This document shows positions 10,492-17,755 of a DNA stretch of 64,000 nucleotides, one piece after another (within the stretch, counting starts at the first letter, position 1; each line of letters begins with the position of its first letter). The translations under genes were made by a program, and so were the position numbers. The DNA comes from Amycolatopsis eburnea (lineage in GTDB: Bacteria > Actinomycetota > Actinomycetes > Mycobacteriales > Pseudonocardiaceae), in contig NZ_RSEC01000060.1 in NCBI RefSeq assembly GCF_003937945.1, positions 248,001 through 312,000 on the forward strand, read 5' to 3'. The notes beneath the pieces are model-generated. The model saw nothing but the letters and a program-made list of their open reading frames with translations, had not been told where the DNA came from and searched no databases.

Positions 10492-11733
10492 TCAGCCGGT
10501 GACAGTCAGGTAGATCAGGACCAGGTTCAGCGCGATGATGATCGCCGCGATCACGCACGCCGCCACCGTGGTCAGGCGCCGGTTGACGTCCGCGCCCATG
10601 AGCGTGCGGTCGGCCGTCAGGCGGATCAGCGGCACCAGCGCGAACGGGATCCCGAACGACAGCACCACCTGGGACACGACCAGCGCGGCGCTCGGGTCGG
10701 CGCCCAGCGCCAGCACCACGATCGCCGGGGTCAGCGTGACCAGGCGGCGCAGCACCAGTGGGATCCGCTTGTGCAGCAGGCCCTGCATGATCATCGCGCC
10801 CGCGTACGCGCCGACCGACGTCGAGGCCAGGCCGGAGGCCAGCAGGCCGATCGCGAACAGCAGCGCGATGCCGGGGCCGAGTGCCCCCGCCACCGCGGTG
10901 TGCGCGCCTTCGATGCTGTCCACGCCCTCCTGGCCCTGCAGGTTCGTCGCGGCCAGCAGGAGCATGCCGAGGTTCACCGCGCCGGCCAGGAGCATCGCCA
11001 GGCCGACGTCGGCGCGGGTCGCGCGCAGCAGCCGGCGGCGGGTGAGGCCGTCCGGGCGGCCGTGGCGGTCGCGGACCAGGCCGGAGTGCAGGTAGACCGC
11101 GTGCGGCATGACCGTGGCGCCGAGCATCGCGGCCGCGATCAGGACGCTGCCCGCACCGTCGAACTTCGGGACCAGGCCGCCGAGGGTGTCCGCCGCCGAC
11201 GGCGGTTCGACGAACAGGCTCGCCAGGAAGCCGACGGCGATGACCAGCAGCAGGCCGGTCACGACCCGTTCGAACGTCCGCTGGCCGCCGCGGTCCTGGA
11301 CCGCCAGCAGCGTCAGCGAAACCGCGCCGGTGATCAGGCCGCCGACGATGAGCGGCAGGTCGAACAGCAGGTTGAGGGCGATCGCCCCGCCGACCACCTC
11401 GGCCAGGTCGGTGGCGATGGCGACGACCTCGGCCTGCGCCCAGTAGGCCAGCCGCGCGGACCGGGGCAGCCGGGCGCGCAGGGCCTCCGGCAGCGACATC
11501 CCGCTGACCAGCCCCAGCTTCGCCGACAGGTACTGCACCAGCACGGCCATCAGGTTCGCCGCGACGATCACCCAGACCAGCAGGTAGCCGTAGCGGGCGC
11601 CGGCGCTGATGTTGGAGGCGACGTTCCCGGGGTCGACGTACGCGATCGCGGCGACGAACGCCGGCCCGAGCAGGGCCGATCCCGTGCGCAGGCGGGAGGC
11701 CAGTCTCGGCCGCACGGCCTCGCTCACTGCCAT
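10492..11733 (-). CDS. mntH: Nramp-family divalent metal (Mn2+/Fe2+) transporter
   Basis: A 413-residue, 11-helix proton-coupled importer of manganese and iron. The two defining metal-site motifs are intact: DPGN at residues 34-37 in helix 1 and MPH at about 209-211 in helix 6 (GATVMPHAVYLHSG). This marks a true metal transporter rather than a Mg2+-type or aluminium-type Nramp. It is first in a two-gene unit with the 144-residue hypothetical protein. A near-palindrome about 35-68 bp upstream (11768-11801) is a candidate metal-repressor operator. Confidence 0.94.
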   Translation of the reverse strand: MAVSEAVRPRLASRLRTGSALLGPAFVAAIAYVDPGNVASNISAGARYGYLLVWVIVAANLMAVLVQYLSAKLGLVSGMSLPEALRARLPRSARLAYWAQAEVVAIATDLAEVVGGAIALNLLFDLPLIVGGLITGAVSLTLLAVQDRGGQRTFERVVTGLLLVIAVGFLASLFVEPPSAADTLGGLVPKFDGAGSVLIAAAMLGATVMPHAVYLHSGLVRDRHGRPDGLTRRRLLRATRADVGLAMLLAGAVNLGMLLLAATNLQGQEGVDSIEGAHTAVAGALGPGIALLFAIGLLASGLASTSVGAYAGAMIMQGLLHKRIPLVLRRLVTLTPAIVVLALGADPSAALVVSQVVLSFGIPFALVPLIRLTADRTLMGADVNRRLTTVAACVIAAIIIALNLVLIYLTVTG

Positions 11734-11767
11734 GGCGTCTGCCTCTCAGCCGGATGTCGGGGACCCC

Positions 11768-11801
11768 AAATCGAAGTTTAGGCGTGCCGAACTTTCGATT
11801 T
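11768..11801 (-). promoter_or_regulatory. Candidate MntR/DtxR-type operator upstream of mntH
   Basis: An imperfect 34-bp inverted repeat: the outer arms AAATCGAA and TTCGATTT are perfect, and the core AGTTTAGGC/GCCGAACTT resembles the DtxR/MntR box (TTAGG...CCTAA type). Its location before a manganese transporter suggests Mn- or Fe-dependent repression. The repressor is not in the window. Confidence 0.45.
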
Positions 11802-11859
11802 CAAGGGTGACGGTGCCCACCGTCACGCCGGGGTTACCCCGCGATCACCCGCCGAAAAG

Positions 11860-12255
11860 TCAGGTCAAGGCGACTTCGTGGCCGGATTCGCGCAGCGCCT
11901 TCACCGCGTGGTCGAGGTCGGCGGCGCGGACGAGGATGTGGTCGGTGTCGAACGTCGACATCGAGAACAGCGCCACGCCGGCCGCGGCCAGCTCCGAGGC
12001 CAGCGCGGCGATGATGCCGGTCAGCGTGAACTCCAGCGGGCCGCGCACGGACAGCAGCCGCCAGCCGTCCTCCGCCGCCGTGCTGCCGCCCGGCTCGCGA
12101 CCGGCCGGGCAGATCACCGACAGCTCGTCGGGGGTGCGGGTCACCGAGACGAAGGCTTCGCCGGGCGCCAGCAGCTCGGCGGGCACCGGGGCGTCCGCGG
12201 GCAGCCGGACGACGGCGTACTCACCGGGCCGGACGTCGATCGCGAGTCGTTTCAT
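11860..12255 (-). CDS. ACT-domain protein (CASTOR-like)
   Basis: A 131-residue protein with two small alpha/beta ACT-like halves. The N-terminal half has the pattern EYAVVRLPADAPVPAE. The C-terminal half reads LTGIIAALASELAAAGVALFSMSTFDTDHILV, the typical ligand-binding helix and strand of ACT/CASTOR domains that sense amino acids. The start codon overlaps the thyX stop by one base (TGATG), so it is translationally coupled to thyX. The ligand and any link to thymidylate synthesis are unknown. It is stand-alone, with no attached enzyme domain. Confidence 0.82.
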   Translation of the reverse strand: MKRLAIDVRPGEYAVVRLPADAPVPAELLAPGEAFVSVTRTPDELSVICPAGREPGGSTAAEDGWRLLSVRGPLEFTLTGIIAALASELAAAGVALFSMSTFDTDHILVRAADLDHAVKALRESGHEVALT

Positions 12256-13007
12256 CAGCCTTCGAACACCTTCGGGCTCGTGGCGATCTCGGTGCCGTCC
12301 GGCAGCGTCGAGATCGTGAAGTCCGCGAAGACGTTCGCGGCGGCTTTCTGCAGCTGGCGCAGGCATTCGACGGCGAGCTCCCGGATCTCGACGTCGGCGT
12401 GCTCGGTCGCGCGCATGGCGACGAAGTGGCGCCAGGCCCGGTAGTTGCCGGTGACGACGATGCGCGTCTCGGTCGCGTTCGGCAGCACGGCCCGCGCGGC
12501 CTGGCGGGCCTGCTTGCGGCGCAGCGTCGCGCTCGGGACGTCGGCGAACTTCTCCTCCAGGCCGGCGAGCAGCTCGGTGTAGGCGTCGACGCTCGCCTGC
12601 GTCGCGGCGAGGAACTTCTCGTGCAGGACCGGGTCGTTCGCGATCACGTCCGGTTCGACGACGGCGGCGGCGCGCTCGGGGACGTAGCGCTGCGAGAGCT
12701 GGGAGTAGGAGAAGTGGCGGTGGCGGATCAGCTCGTGCGTCAGCGACCGGGAGATGCCGGTGATGTAGAAGGTGACCGTGCCGTGCTCCAGCACCGACAG
12801 GTGCCCGACGTCCATGATGTGCTCGAGGTAGCCGGCGTTGGTCGCGGTGGCGGGGTTCGGCTTCTGCCACGACTGGTAGCAGGCCCGGCCGGCGAACTCG
12901 GCCAGCGCCTCGCCGCCGTCGGCGTCGGTCGACCACGGGACGTCCTCGGGCGGGAAGAACTCCGTTTTCGCGATCAGCTGCACCCTGGGTGACACGGTTT
13001 CGGTCAC
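12255..13007 (-). CDS. thyX: Flavin-dependent thymidylate synthase
   Basis: Makes dTMP from dUMP using methylene-tetrahydrofolate, FAD and NADPH. The hallmark RHRx7S motif is present in ELIRHRHFSYSQLSQRY (about residues 93-103), with GHLSVLEHGTVTFYI before it and NYRAWRHFVAMR after it, all active-site elements. At 250 residues it is the normal length. GTG 13007 is chosen because AAGGAG lies 7 nt upstream. It forms a unit with the ACT gene. In mycobacteria thyX lies just before dapA; here several genes have been inserted between them. Confidence 0.96.
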   Translation of the reverse strand: MTETVSPRVQLIAKTEFFPPEDVPWSTDADGGEALAEFAGRACYQSWQKPNPATATNAGYLEHIMDVGHLSVLEHGTVTFYITGISRSLTHELIRHRHFSYSQLSQRYVPERAAAVVEPDVIANDPVLHEKFLAATQASVDAYTELLAGLEEKFADVPSATLRRKQARQAARAVLPNATETRIVVTGNYRAWRHFVAMRATEHADVEIRELAVECLRQLQKAAANVFADFTISTLPDGTEIATSPKVFEG

Positions 13008-13053
13008 GTCAGCACTCCTTGTCCACGACTCCCCCGGCAGCCTATCCGCTTCC

Positions 13054-13089
13054 TTGACTGACACCACCGATGACGTCATAGTGGTGTCA
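13054..13089 (+). promoter_or_regulatory. Leaderless promoter overlapped by a 9-bp inverted-repeat operator
   Basis: TTGACT (13054-13059), 17 bp, then CATAGT (13077-13082), with the ATG 6 nt further on at 13089. The perfect arms TGACACCAC (13059-13067) and GTGGTGTCA (13081-13089) flank a central palindrome TGACGTCA (13071-13078). A repressor bound here would cover both promoter boxes and the start codon. Confidence 0.6.
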
Positions 13090-13592
13090 TGGACCTGACG
13101 CCGTACATCGCCAACCTTCGCGAGGACCTCGCGAACACGGCTGCCGCCGGGGACGAGCAGACCCGGCGAGCGGCCGCGCTGCTGTCCTCCGCACTCGAAC
13201 CCGCCGTCCGGCTGACGCTGATGAACGCCCTCGCCGACCTCGCTGCCGAGGTCACGGCCGCCTTGCCGGGCCAGGTCGTCGACGTGCGGCTCGACGGGCG
13301 CGACGTCCGCGTGGTCGTCACCGGCGCCGCCGAAGAGCCGACACCACGCACGACACCACGTGACACCACACCGCCACCACCACCGATCGACGGCGGCGAC
13401 ATCAGCCGCATCACGCTGCGCCTGGTCGAGCAGATCAAGGGCCAGGCCGAGCGCGCCGCGGCGGCGCAGGGGGTCTCGCTGAACACGTTCGTTTCCCAGG
13501 CGGTGCAGGGCGCGCTCGGCGGCGCCCACAAGCAGCACCACGGCAAGGACGACCGGTCCGGGTCGCGCCTGCACGGCTGGGTCGAAGGCTGA
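13089..13592 (+). CDS. Ribbon-helix-helix protein, HicB-like C-terminus
   Basis: A 167-residue protein. The N-terminal half (about 1-80) is helical then beta-rich (VVDVRLDGRDVRVVVTG). A Thr/Pro linker follows (about 82-100). The C-terminal residues 106-145, RITLRLVEQIKGQAERAAAA then QGVSLNTFVSQAVQGAL, form a ribbon-helix-helix DNA-binding motif as in HicB antitoxins. No partner toxin is adjacent; the partner is the DUF4097 gene 12 bp downstream, a pairing I believe recurs in actinobacteria. The protein is a good candidate to bind the inverted repeat at its own start. The operator arm GACACCAC recurs three times in the linker-coding DNA (13340, 13352, 13362). Confidence 0.8.
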   Translation: MDLTPYIANLREDLANTAAAGDEQTRRAAALLSSALEPAVRLTLMNALADLAAEVTAALPGQVVDVRLDGRDVRVVVTGAAEEPTPRTTPRDTTPPPPPIDGGDISRITLRLVEQIKGQAERAAAAQGVSLNTFVSQAVQGALGGAHKQHHGKDDRSGSRLHGWVEG

Positions 13593-13604
13593 GGGGGCCG
13601 AAAA

Positions 13605-14516
13605 ATGAGTGAAGAGCAGACGACACCGGCCGGCGAGCTGGTGCGGATCGACGACTTCGAGACCGAGGTCCCGCTGGAGCTCGACGTCAGCGTGACGATC
13701 GGCCGCGTCGAGGTGGTCCTGGAAGGGACCTCGGGCGCGCGGGTGGAGCTGCGGCACGACCAGGGCGAGCAGCAGCCGTGGGTGGCGGGGGTGAACAACC
13801 TGCTGTCGTGGGTCGGCGAGCGCTTCGGCGACCAGCTGGGCGTCGACCCGGCGGCCTCCCCCGCCGAAGCGGTGCGGCAGAGCCGGATCGAGAAGCTCGG
13901 CAACCGCCTGGTCGTCCAGGCACCGAAGGCGTGGCAGCTGCGGAACGTGGCGCTGGCGGTGAAGGTGCACGCGCCGGCCGGCTCGCACGTGGAGGTGCGC
14001 GCGGGCGCCGCGGATGTGACGGTGACCGGTTCGGCCGGCCGAGTCGACCTGCTGACGGGCTCGGGCGAGGTCAAGCTCGACCGCGCGGACGGCTCGGCCA
14101 CGATCCGCACCGGCAGCGGCGCCATCACCCTCGGCCCGACGCTGGCCGGGCTCCAGCTCCGCAGCGGCAGCGGCAGCGTCGAGGCGTCCTCGGTGGCCGG
14201 CTCGGCGACGCTGGCGACGGGAACGGGCAACGTCTGGCTGGGCGCGGTTTCGGGCGAGGTGATGGCCCGCACCGGCAGCGGCGACCTGTCGGTCGCGGAC
14301 GCGGCGTCGGGGTCGCTGGACCTGATCACGGGCTCGGGCGAGGTGCGGGTCGGGATCCGCGGCGGCACCGCGGCCGAGATCGACCTGACTTCCAGCGGGG
14401 GCCGGGTTTCCAGCGAGCTGGACGTGCTGGAGGCGGCGCCCGAGGGTGAAGTGAAGTTGCGGGTGCGAGCCCGGACGGGCTCCGGCAACGCCGTGGTGAC
14501 GCGCGCAGCCGGCTGA
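13605..14516 (+). CDS. DUF4097 beta-repeat (adhesin-like) protein
   Basis: A 303-residue protein. Residues about 1-110 form a first domain (EVPLELDVSVTIGRVEVVLEG). From about 125 on there is a right-handed beta-helix-like repeat with the recurrent motif T(G)SG(E/D/A)(V/L)..., e.g. LTGSGEVKL, RTGSGAITL, RSGSGSVEA, ATGTGNVWL, RTGSGDLSV and ITGSGEVRV. This is the hallmark of DUF4097. There is no signal peptide, so it is probably cytoplasmic or membrane-peripheral despite the 'adhesin' label used for the family. It follows the RHH gene by 12 bp and is followed by a strong terminator. The function is unknown; regulation by the RHH protein is inferred. Confidence 0.85.
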   Translation: MSEEQTTPAGELVRIDDFETEVPLELDVSVTIGRVEVVLEGTSGARVELRHDQGEQQPWVAGVNNLLSWVGERFGDQLGVDPAASPAEAVRQSRIEKLGNRLVVQAPKAWQLRNVALAVKVHAPAGSHVEVRAGAADVTVTGSAGRVDLLTGSGEVKLDRADGSATIRTGSGAITLGPTLAGLQLRSGSGSVEASSVAGSATLATGTGNVWLGAVSGEVMARTGSGDLSVADAASGSLDLITGSGEVRVGIRGGTAAEIDLTSSGGRVSSELDVLEAAPEGEVKLRVRARTGSGNAVVTRAAG

Positions 14517-14527
14517 GTAAGGGGGAG

Positions 14528-14565
14528 ACGGGCCGTTCCCGGCGGGGGTGCCGGGGACGGCCCGT
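14528..14565. terminator. Bidirectional terminator
   Basis: A 16-bp stem with one mismatch, ACGGGCCGTTCCCGGC (14528-14543) against GCCGGGGACGGCCCGT (14550-14565), with a short G-rich loop. It lies between the converging DUF4097 and monooxygenase genes and can serve both. Confidence 0.7.
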
Positions 14566-14585
14566 CTTGCGTCCTCTGTGGACGC

Positions 14586-15704
14586 TCAGGCCTGTCCGGT
14601 CAGCAGGGCGATGAGGCTGTGCGGCGTCTTCTCGCCGAAGCACAGCTCGAAGTCGCGCGCCGCCTCCGCCGCTTCGGCCGCGCTGCGGGGGAACAGCGCC
14701 GCCTCGTATTCGGCCAGGGCGGCCTCCGGGTCGTCCGGGTGGGCGGCGATCGCGCGGCCCAGTTCGGCGGCGTCCTGCATCGCGAGGTTGGCGCCTTCGC
14801 CGTTCGGGACCGACAGGTGGGCCGCGTCGCCCAGGAGCGTCACCCCCGGGGTGCGCGGCCAGCGGTGGCCGGGCGGCAGGGTGGTGATCGGGCGCAGCAC
14901 CGGCGGGGTCTCGCCGTCGGTGATCAAGGCCGTCAGTTCCGGCGCCCAGCCCTCGAACTCACCCGCGACCTGCGCCCTGGCCGCCGCCTCGTCGGTGAAG
15001 TCGGTGAACCAGTCCCGCGGCTTGGACAGCACCACGTACGTGTGGAGCGTGCCGCCGGCTTCGCGGTGGGCCTGGATGCCCTTGCCCGGCTCCGGGACGA
15101 ACAGCGCTCCTCCCCCGGCCGCCTTCGCGGTCGCCGGGTGGCGGGTGTCGGCGTCGAACAGGAACGTCTCGACGAACGACGTGCCGACGTACTCCGGGAC
15201 CGCGCCGGACACCAGCGGGCGGACGCGGGACCACGCGCCGTCCGCGCCGACCAGCAGGCCGGTGACCGCCGTCGTGCCGTCGGCGAACGTCAGCTCGTGG
15301 CGCCCGCCGCCCAGCGAGCGGGCGCCCGTCACCTTGTGGCCCCAGCGGACGGTGCCCGCGGGCAGCGAGTCCAGCAGGAGCCGGCGCAGCGCGCCGCGCT
15401 GGACCTCGGGACGGCTGCCGGTGCCATCGTCCGGCTCGTCGAGCAGGACCTTCCCCGTCCGGTCCAGCACGCGCGTCGCTTCGGCGCCTTCGACGATCAG
15501 GGCGCGGAAGCCGTCGGTCAGCCCGGCCGCCTCGAGCGCGAGCTGGCCGTTGTGTTCGTGGATGTCGAGCATCCCGCCCTGCGTACGCGCCGAAGGCGAG
15601 CTCTCCGCTTCGTAGACCGTGACCGGGACGTCGTGGACGTGCAGCACGCGCGCGAGCGTGAGGCCGCCGAGCCCGGCGCCGACGATCACCACGGGTTCGG
15701 ACAT
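14586..15704 (-). CDS. FAD-dependent monooxygenase (TetX/PHBH-like)
   Basis: A 372-residue class A flavoprotein hydroxylase. It has an N-terminal Rossmann motif GAGLGGL (residues 9-15), the second FAD/NADPH motif GADGAWSRVRP, and the FAD-ribose motif GVTLLGDAAHL (near residue 284). It inserts one oxygen atom into an aromatic or polyketide-like substrate using NAD(P)H. The sequence around QGGMLDIHEHNGQLALEAAG is typical of the TetX-like subgroup that can inactivate tetracyclines or rifamycin-type compounds, but the substrate cannot be named. It is transcribed divergently from a TetR gene with two operators between them, so it is probably induced by its substrate. Confidence 0.9.
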   Translation of the reverse strand: MSEPVVIVGAGLGGLTLARVLHVHDVPVTVYEAESSPSARTQGGMLDIHEHNGQLALEAAGLTDGFRALIVEGAEATRVLDRTGKVLLDEPDDGTGSRPEVQRGALRRLLLDSLPAGTVRWGHKVTGARSLGGGRHELTFADGTTAVTGLLVGADGAWSRVRPLVSGAVPEYVGTSFVETFLFDADTRHPATAKAAGGGALFVPEPGKGIQAHREAGGTLHTYVVLSKPRDWFTDFTDEAAARAQVAGEFEGWAPELTALITDGETPPVLRPITTLPPGHRWPRTPGVTLLGDAAHLSVPNGEGANLAMQDAAELGRAIAAHPDDPEAALAEYEAALFPRSAAEAAEAARDFELCFGEKTPHSLIALLTGQA

Positions 15705-15718
15705 GGCGACTCCTTTCG

Positions 15719-15754
15719 TTGGAATGTCGTTCCATTATTGGAACGTCATTCCAA
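15719..15754. promoter_or_regulatory. Double TetR operator between the monooxygenase and its regulator
   Basis: Two adjacent near-palindromes, TTGGAATGTCGTTCCA (15719-15734) and TTGGAACGTCATTCCAA (15738-15754), together form a 36-bp inverted repeat. They lie in the 67-bp divergent gap, as expected for binding of two TetR dimers. Confidence 0.75.
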
Positions 15755-15771
15755 ACATGTCAAGATGAGGC

Positions 15772-16446
15772 ATGGCACAGCGGCGCGCAGTGGCCCTCTC
15801 GCGGGCGCAGATCATCGGGACGGCGGTCGAGCTGCTCGACACCGACGGCGAGAGCGGGTTGACGTTCCGGGCGCTGACCGAGCGCCTCGCCACCGGCCCC
15901 GGGGCGATCTACTGGCACGTGGCGAACAAGGGCGAGCTGCTCGACGCCGCGACCGGCGCGGTGGTCGCGGACGCGCTGGCCGCCGAGCGAGCCGCGGGAT
16001 CACCCCGGGACGAGGTCCGCGCCGTCGCGCTCGGCCTCTTCGACGCGATCGAGAAGCACCCGTGGCTCGCACCACAGCTCTCGGCGCAGCTGTCGCGCGG
16101 CCCGTCGGGCCCGGTGACGCCGAAGATCTTCGAGAGCATCGGACGGCACGTCCGCGACCTGGGCGTCCCGAAGGGCAGCTGGTTCACGGCGACTTCGGCG
16201 CTGGTGCACTACGTCCTCGGCGCCGCCGGCCAGAACGCCGCGAACGCGCGCGTCGTGACGAGCGGCAAGGACCGCAGCGAGTTCCTCGACGCCGTCTCGG
16301 CCGCTTGGGCGGGACTCGACGCCGAGGAGTACCCGTTCATGCGGGAGGTCGCCGCCGAAGTGCGCGACCACGACGACCGCGAGCAGTTCCTGGCGGGCGT
16401 CGACCTCATCCTCACCGGGATCGGCGCGGTGCACTCACTGCCCTAG
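15772..16446 (+). CDS. TetR-family repressor of the monooxygenase
   Basis: A 224-residue regulator. The N-terminal helix-turn-helix is about residues 10-57 (ALSRAQIIGTAVELLD, then LTFRALTERLATGPGAIYWH). The C-terminal helical domain resembles TetR_C. The GPGAIYWHVANKGELLDA recognition segment is close to TetR-class sensors of tetracycline-like drugs. It is divergent from the TetX-like gene with paired operators in the 67-bp gap, so it very likely represses both genes until a ligand binds. The 3' end overlaps the converging gene by 12 bp. Confidence 0.9.
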   Translation: MAQRRAVALSRAQIIGTAVELLDTDGESGLTFRALTERLATGPGAIYWHVANKGELLDAATGAVVADALAAERAAGSPRDEVRAVALGLFDAIEKHPWLAPQLSAQLSRGPSGPVTPKIFESIGRHVRDLGVPKGSWFTATSALVHYVLGAAGQNAANARVVTSGKDRSEFLDAVSAAWAGLDAEEYPFMREVAAEVRDHDDREQFLAGVDLILTGIGAVHSLP

Positions 16447-17733
16447 CCGGTGCTGGTTGTCCCAGCGGATCTCGTCCCACCGCGGTTCCCGGACGATCGT
16501 GCGGTCGGTGTTGTGGAACGCCAGGACGCCGTTCAGGAAGAGGGTGCCGTCGAAGCCCTTGAAGTCGCCCCCGTAAGCGGCCTCGCGGAGCCGGATCTCG
16601 GCCTGCCCCGGCTCGAAGGCACGCGTCCGGGGCCATCCCCCGTAGAGGATCGGCAGGTAGGGCACTTCCACGCGGTTGGCCAGCAGCAGGTCCAACGGCC
16701 GGCGCAGTCCCGGATCCGAGCGAACCACCACGACGAAGTCGTCGTCCGACTCCGCGATCGACGACAGGCGGAGCCACAGGGTGTGCAGCAGCTCCTCGCC
16801 CAGCTCGGCCAGGGCCGCGGGAGCGACCTGCTTCACGAGGGCGCGCACCTCGTCGACGTCTTCCGCCATCGGCCCCGCGCTGGGCACTTCGCCGGAATGG
16901 CCCTCGAGCGTCCACACCACCGAGAGAGGACCGAATTCCTGCCGCAGCCCGGAGGGCGAAAGCCGGTCCTCGGGCCGCAAGCGGAACCTGCCCCGGCCGG
17001 GGCCGCCGGGGGTGATCCAGACCTGCGCGGGACGCGTCAACCGCTGCTCCGTGCCGAACCCCTCGGGCCGGATCAGCTCGACGTGGGGCCGCACGCCGCC
17101 CGAGAGCGCGGCCGGTTCGGCGAGCAGGCTGAGGGCGAGCGGCACCACCTCGCCCGCGGCGGTGATGATCTCGCGGCCCTTCTCCTCGACCTCTCGTTCG
17201 CGACGCGCCGAGCGGCGGCCCCGGCTCGGGAGCCCGGCCTGCTCGCGGGCACGGTCGTACGCCGCCGGGCCGACGAGCGGCAATGCGTCCATCAGCGCCT
17301 CGAACGCGGCGCGGTTGACCTCGCCCCACGCCGTGCGTGCCGCGTCCGGCCACCCGAGAGCCACGAAGCACAGGGCGACGTACCGCTCGGCCACTGCCTC
17401 CTGCAGCGGCGACCGGGCCGCCGCCGCGGCTTCGCGGAAGAGGTCGCGCGCCCGCGTCCATTCCGCCTGGCGTGCCTCGGCCGGCGCCGTCACGAGGTCG
17501 CGCAGCGTGCGCTGACCGGCGGCGAGCGCGGTCGTGTAGCGCTGGTCCAGCAGTTCGTCCAGCTGCCGGCCGAGCCCGGCCAGCTGGGTACTCAGCCTGT
17601 CCTCGCTGGCCGTCACCGCGCCGAGCAGCTCCGCGGCCAGCCCGCCGAGGTCGTCGTCCCCGGTGAGGGCACCGACGAGCTGGGTCACCCCGTACTTCGC
17701 CGCGATCACCGAGATCGCCGTCAACGGCTCCAC
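16435..17733 (-). CDS. Hypothetical 432-residue protein
   Basis: I do not recognise this family. The N-terminus (ISVIAAKYGVTQLVGALTGD then a helix with SEDRLSTQLAGLGRQLDELL) looks like a weak membrane-associating or oligomerising helix followed by a coiled coil. Residues about 70-150 are helical and TPR-like. A strongly basic stretch RGRRSARREREVEEKGREI is near residue 175. The C-terminal half is beta-rich, with the aromatic segment VPYLPILYGGWPRTRAFEPG and ending DEIRWDNQHRLG. There is no signal peptide. It stands alone between a TetR and a YcaQ-like gene. The domain layout (helical adaptor plus beta-rich C-terminus) would fit a signalling or conflict protein, but this is only an impression. 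Confidence 0.65.
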   Translation of the reverse strand: MEPLTAISVIAAKYGVTQLVGALTGDDDLGGLAAELLGAVTASEDRLSTQLAGLGRQLDELLDQRYTTALAAGQRTLRDLVTAPAEARQAEWTRARDLFREAAAAARSPLQEAVAERYVALCFVALGWPDAARTAWGEVNRAAFEALMDALPLVGPAAYDRAREQAGLPSRGRRSARREREVEEKGREIITAAGEVVPLALSLLAEPAALSGGVRPHVELIRPEGFGTEQRLTRPAQVWITPGGPGRGRFRLRPEDRLSPSGLRQEFGPLSVVWTLEGHSGEVPSAGPMAEDVDEVRALVKQVAPAALAELGEELLHTLWLRLSSIAESDDDFVVVVRSDPGLRRPLDLLLANRVEVPYLPILYGGWPRTRAFEPGQAEIRLREAAYGGDFKGFDGTLFLNGVLAFHNTDRTIVREPRWDEIRWDNQHRLGQ

Positions 17734-17755
17734 TCACCACACCCCCCAGTCGTCG

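Noticed and set aside
13089..14516. HicAB-type toxin-antitoxin system
   Set aside because: The RHH domain looks HicB-like, but no HicA-like double-stranded-RNA-binding toxin is adjacent; the neighbour is a DUF4097 protein.
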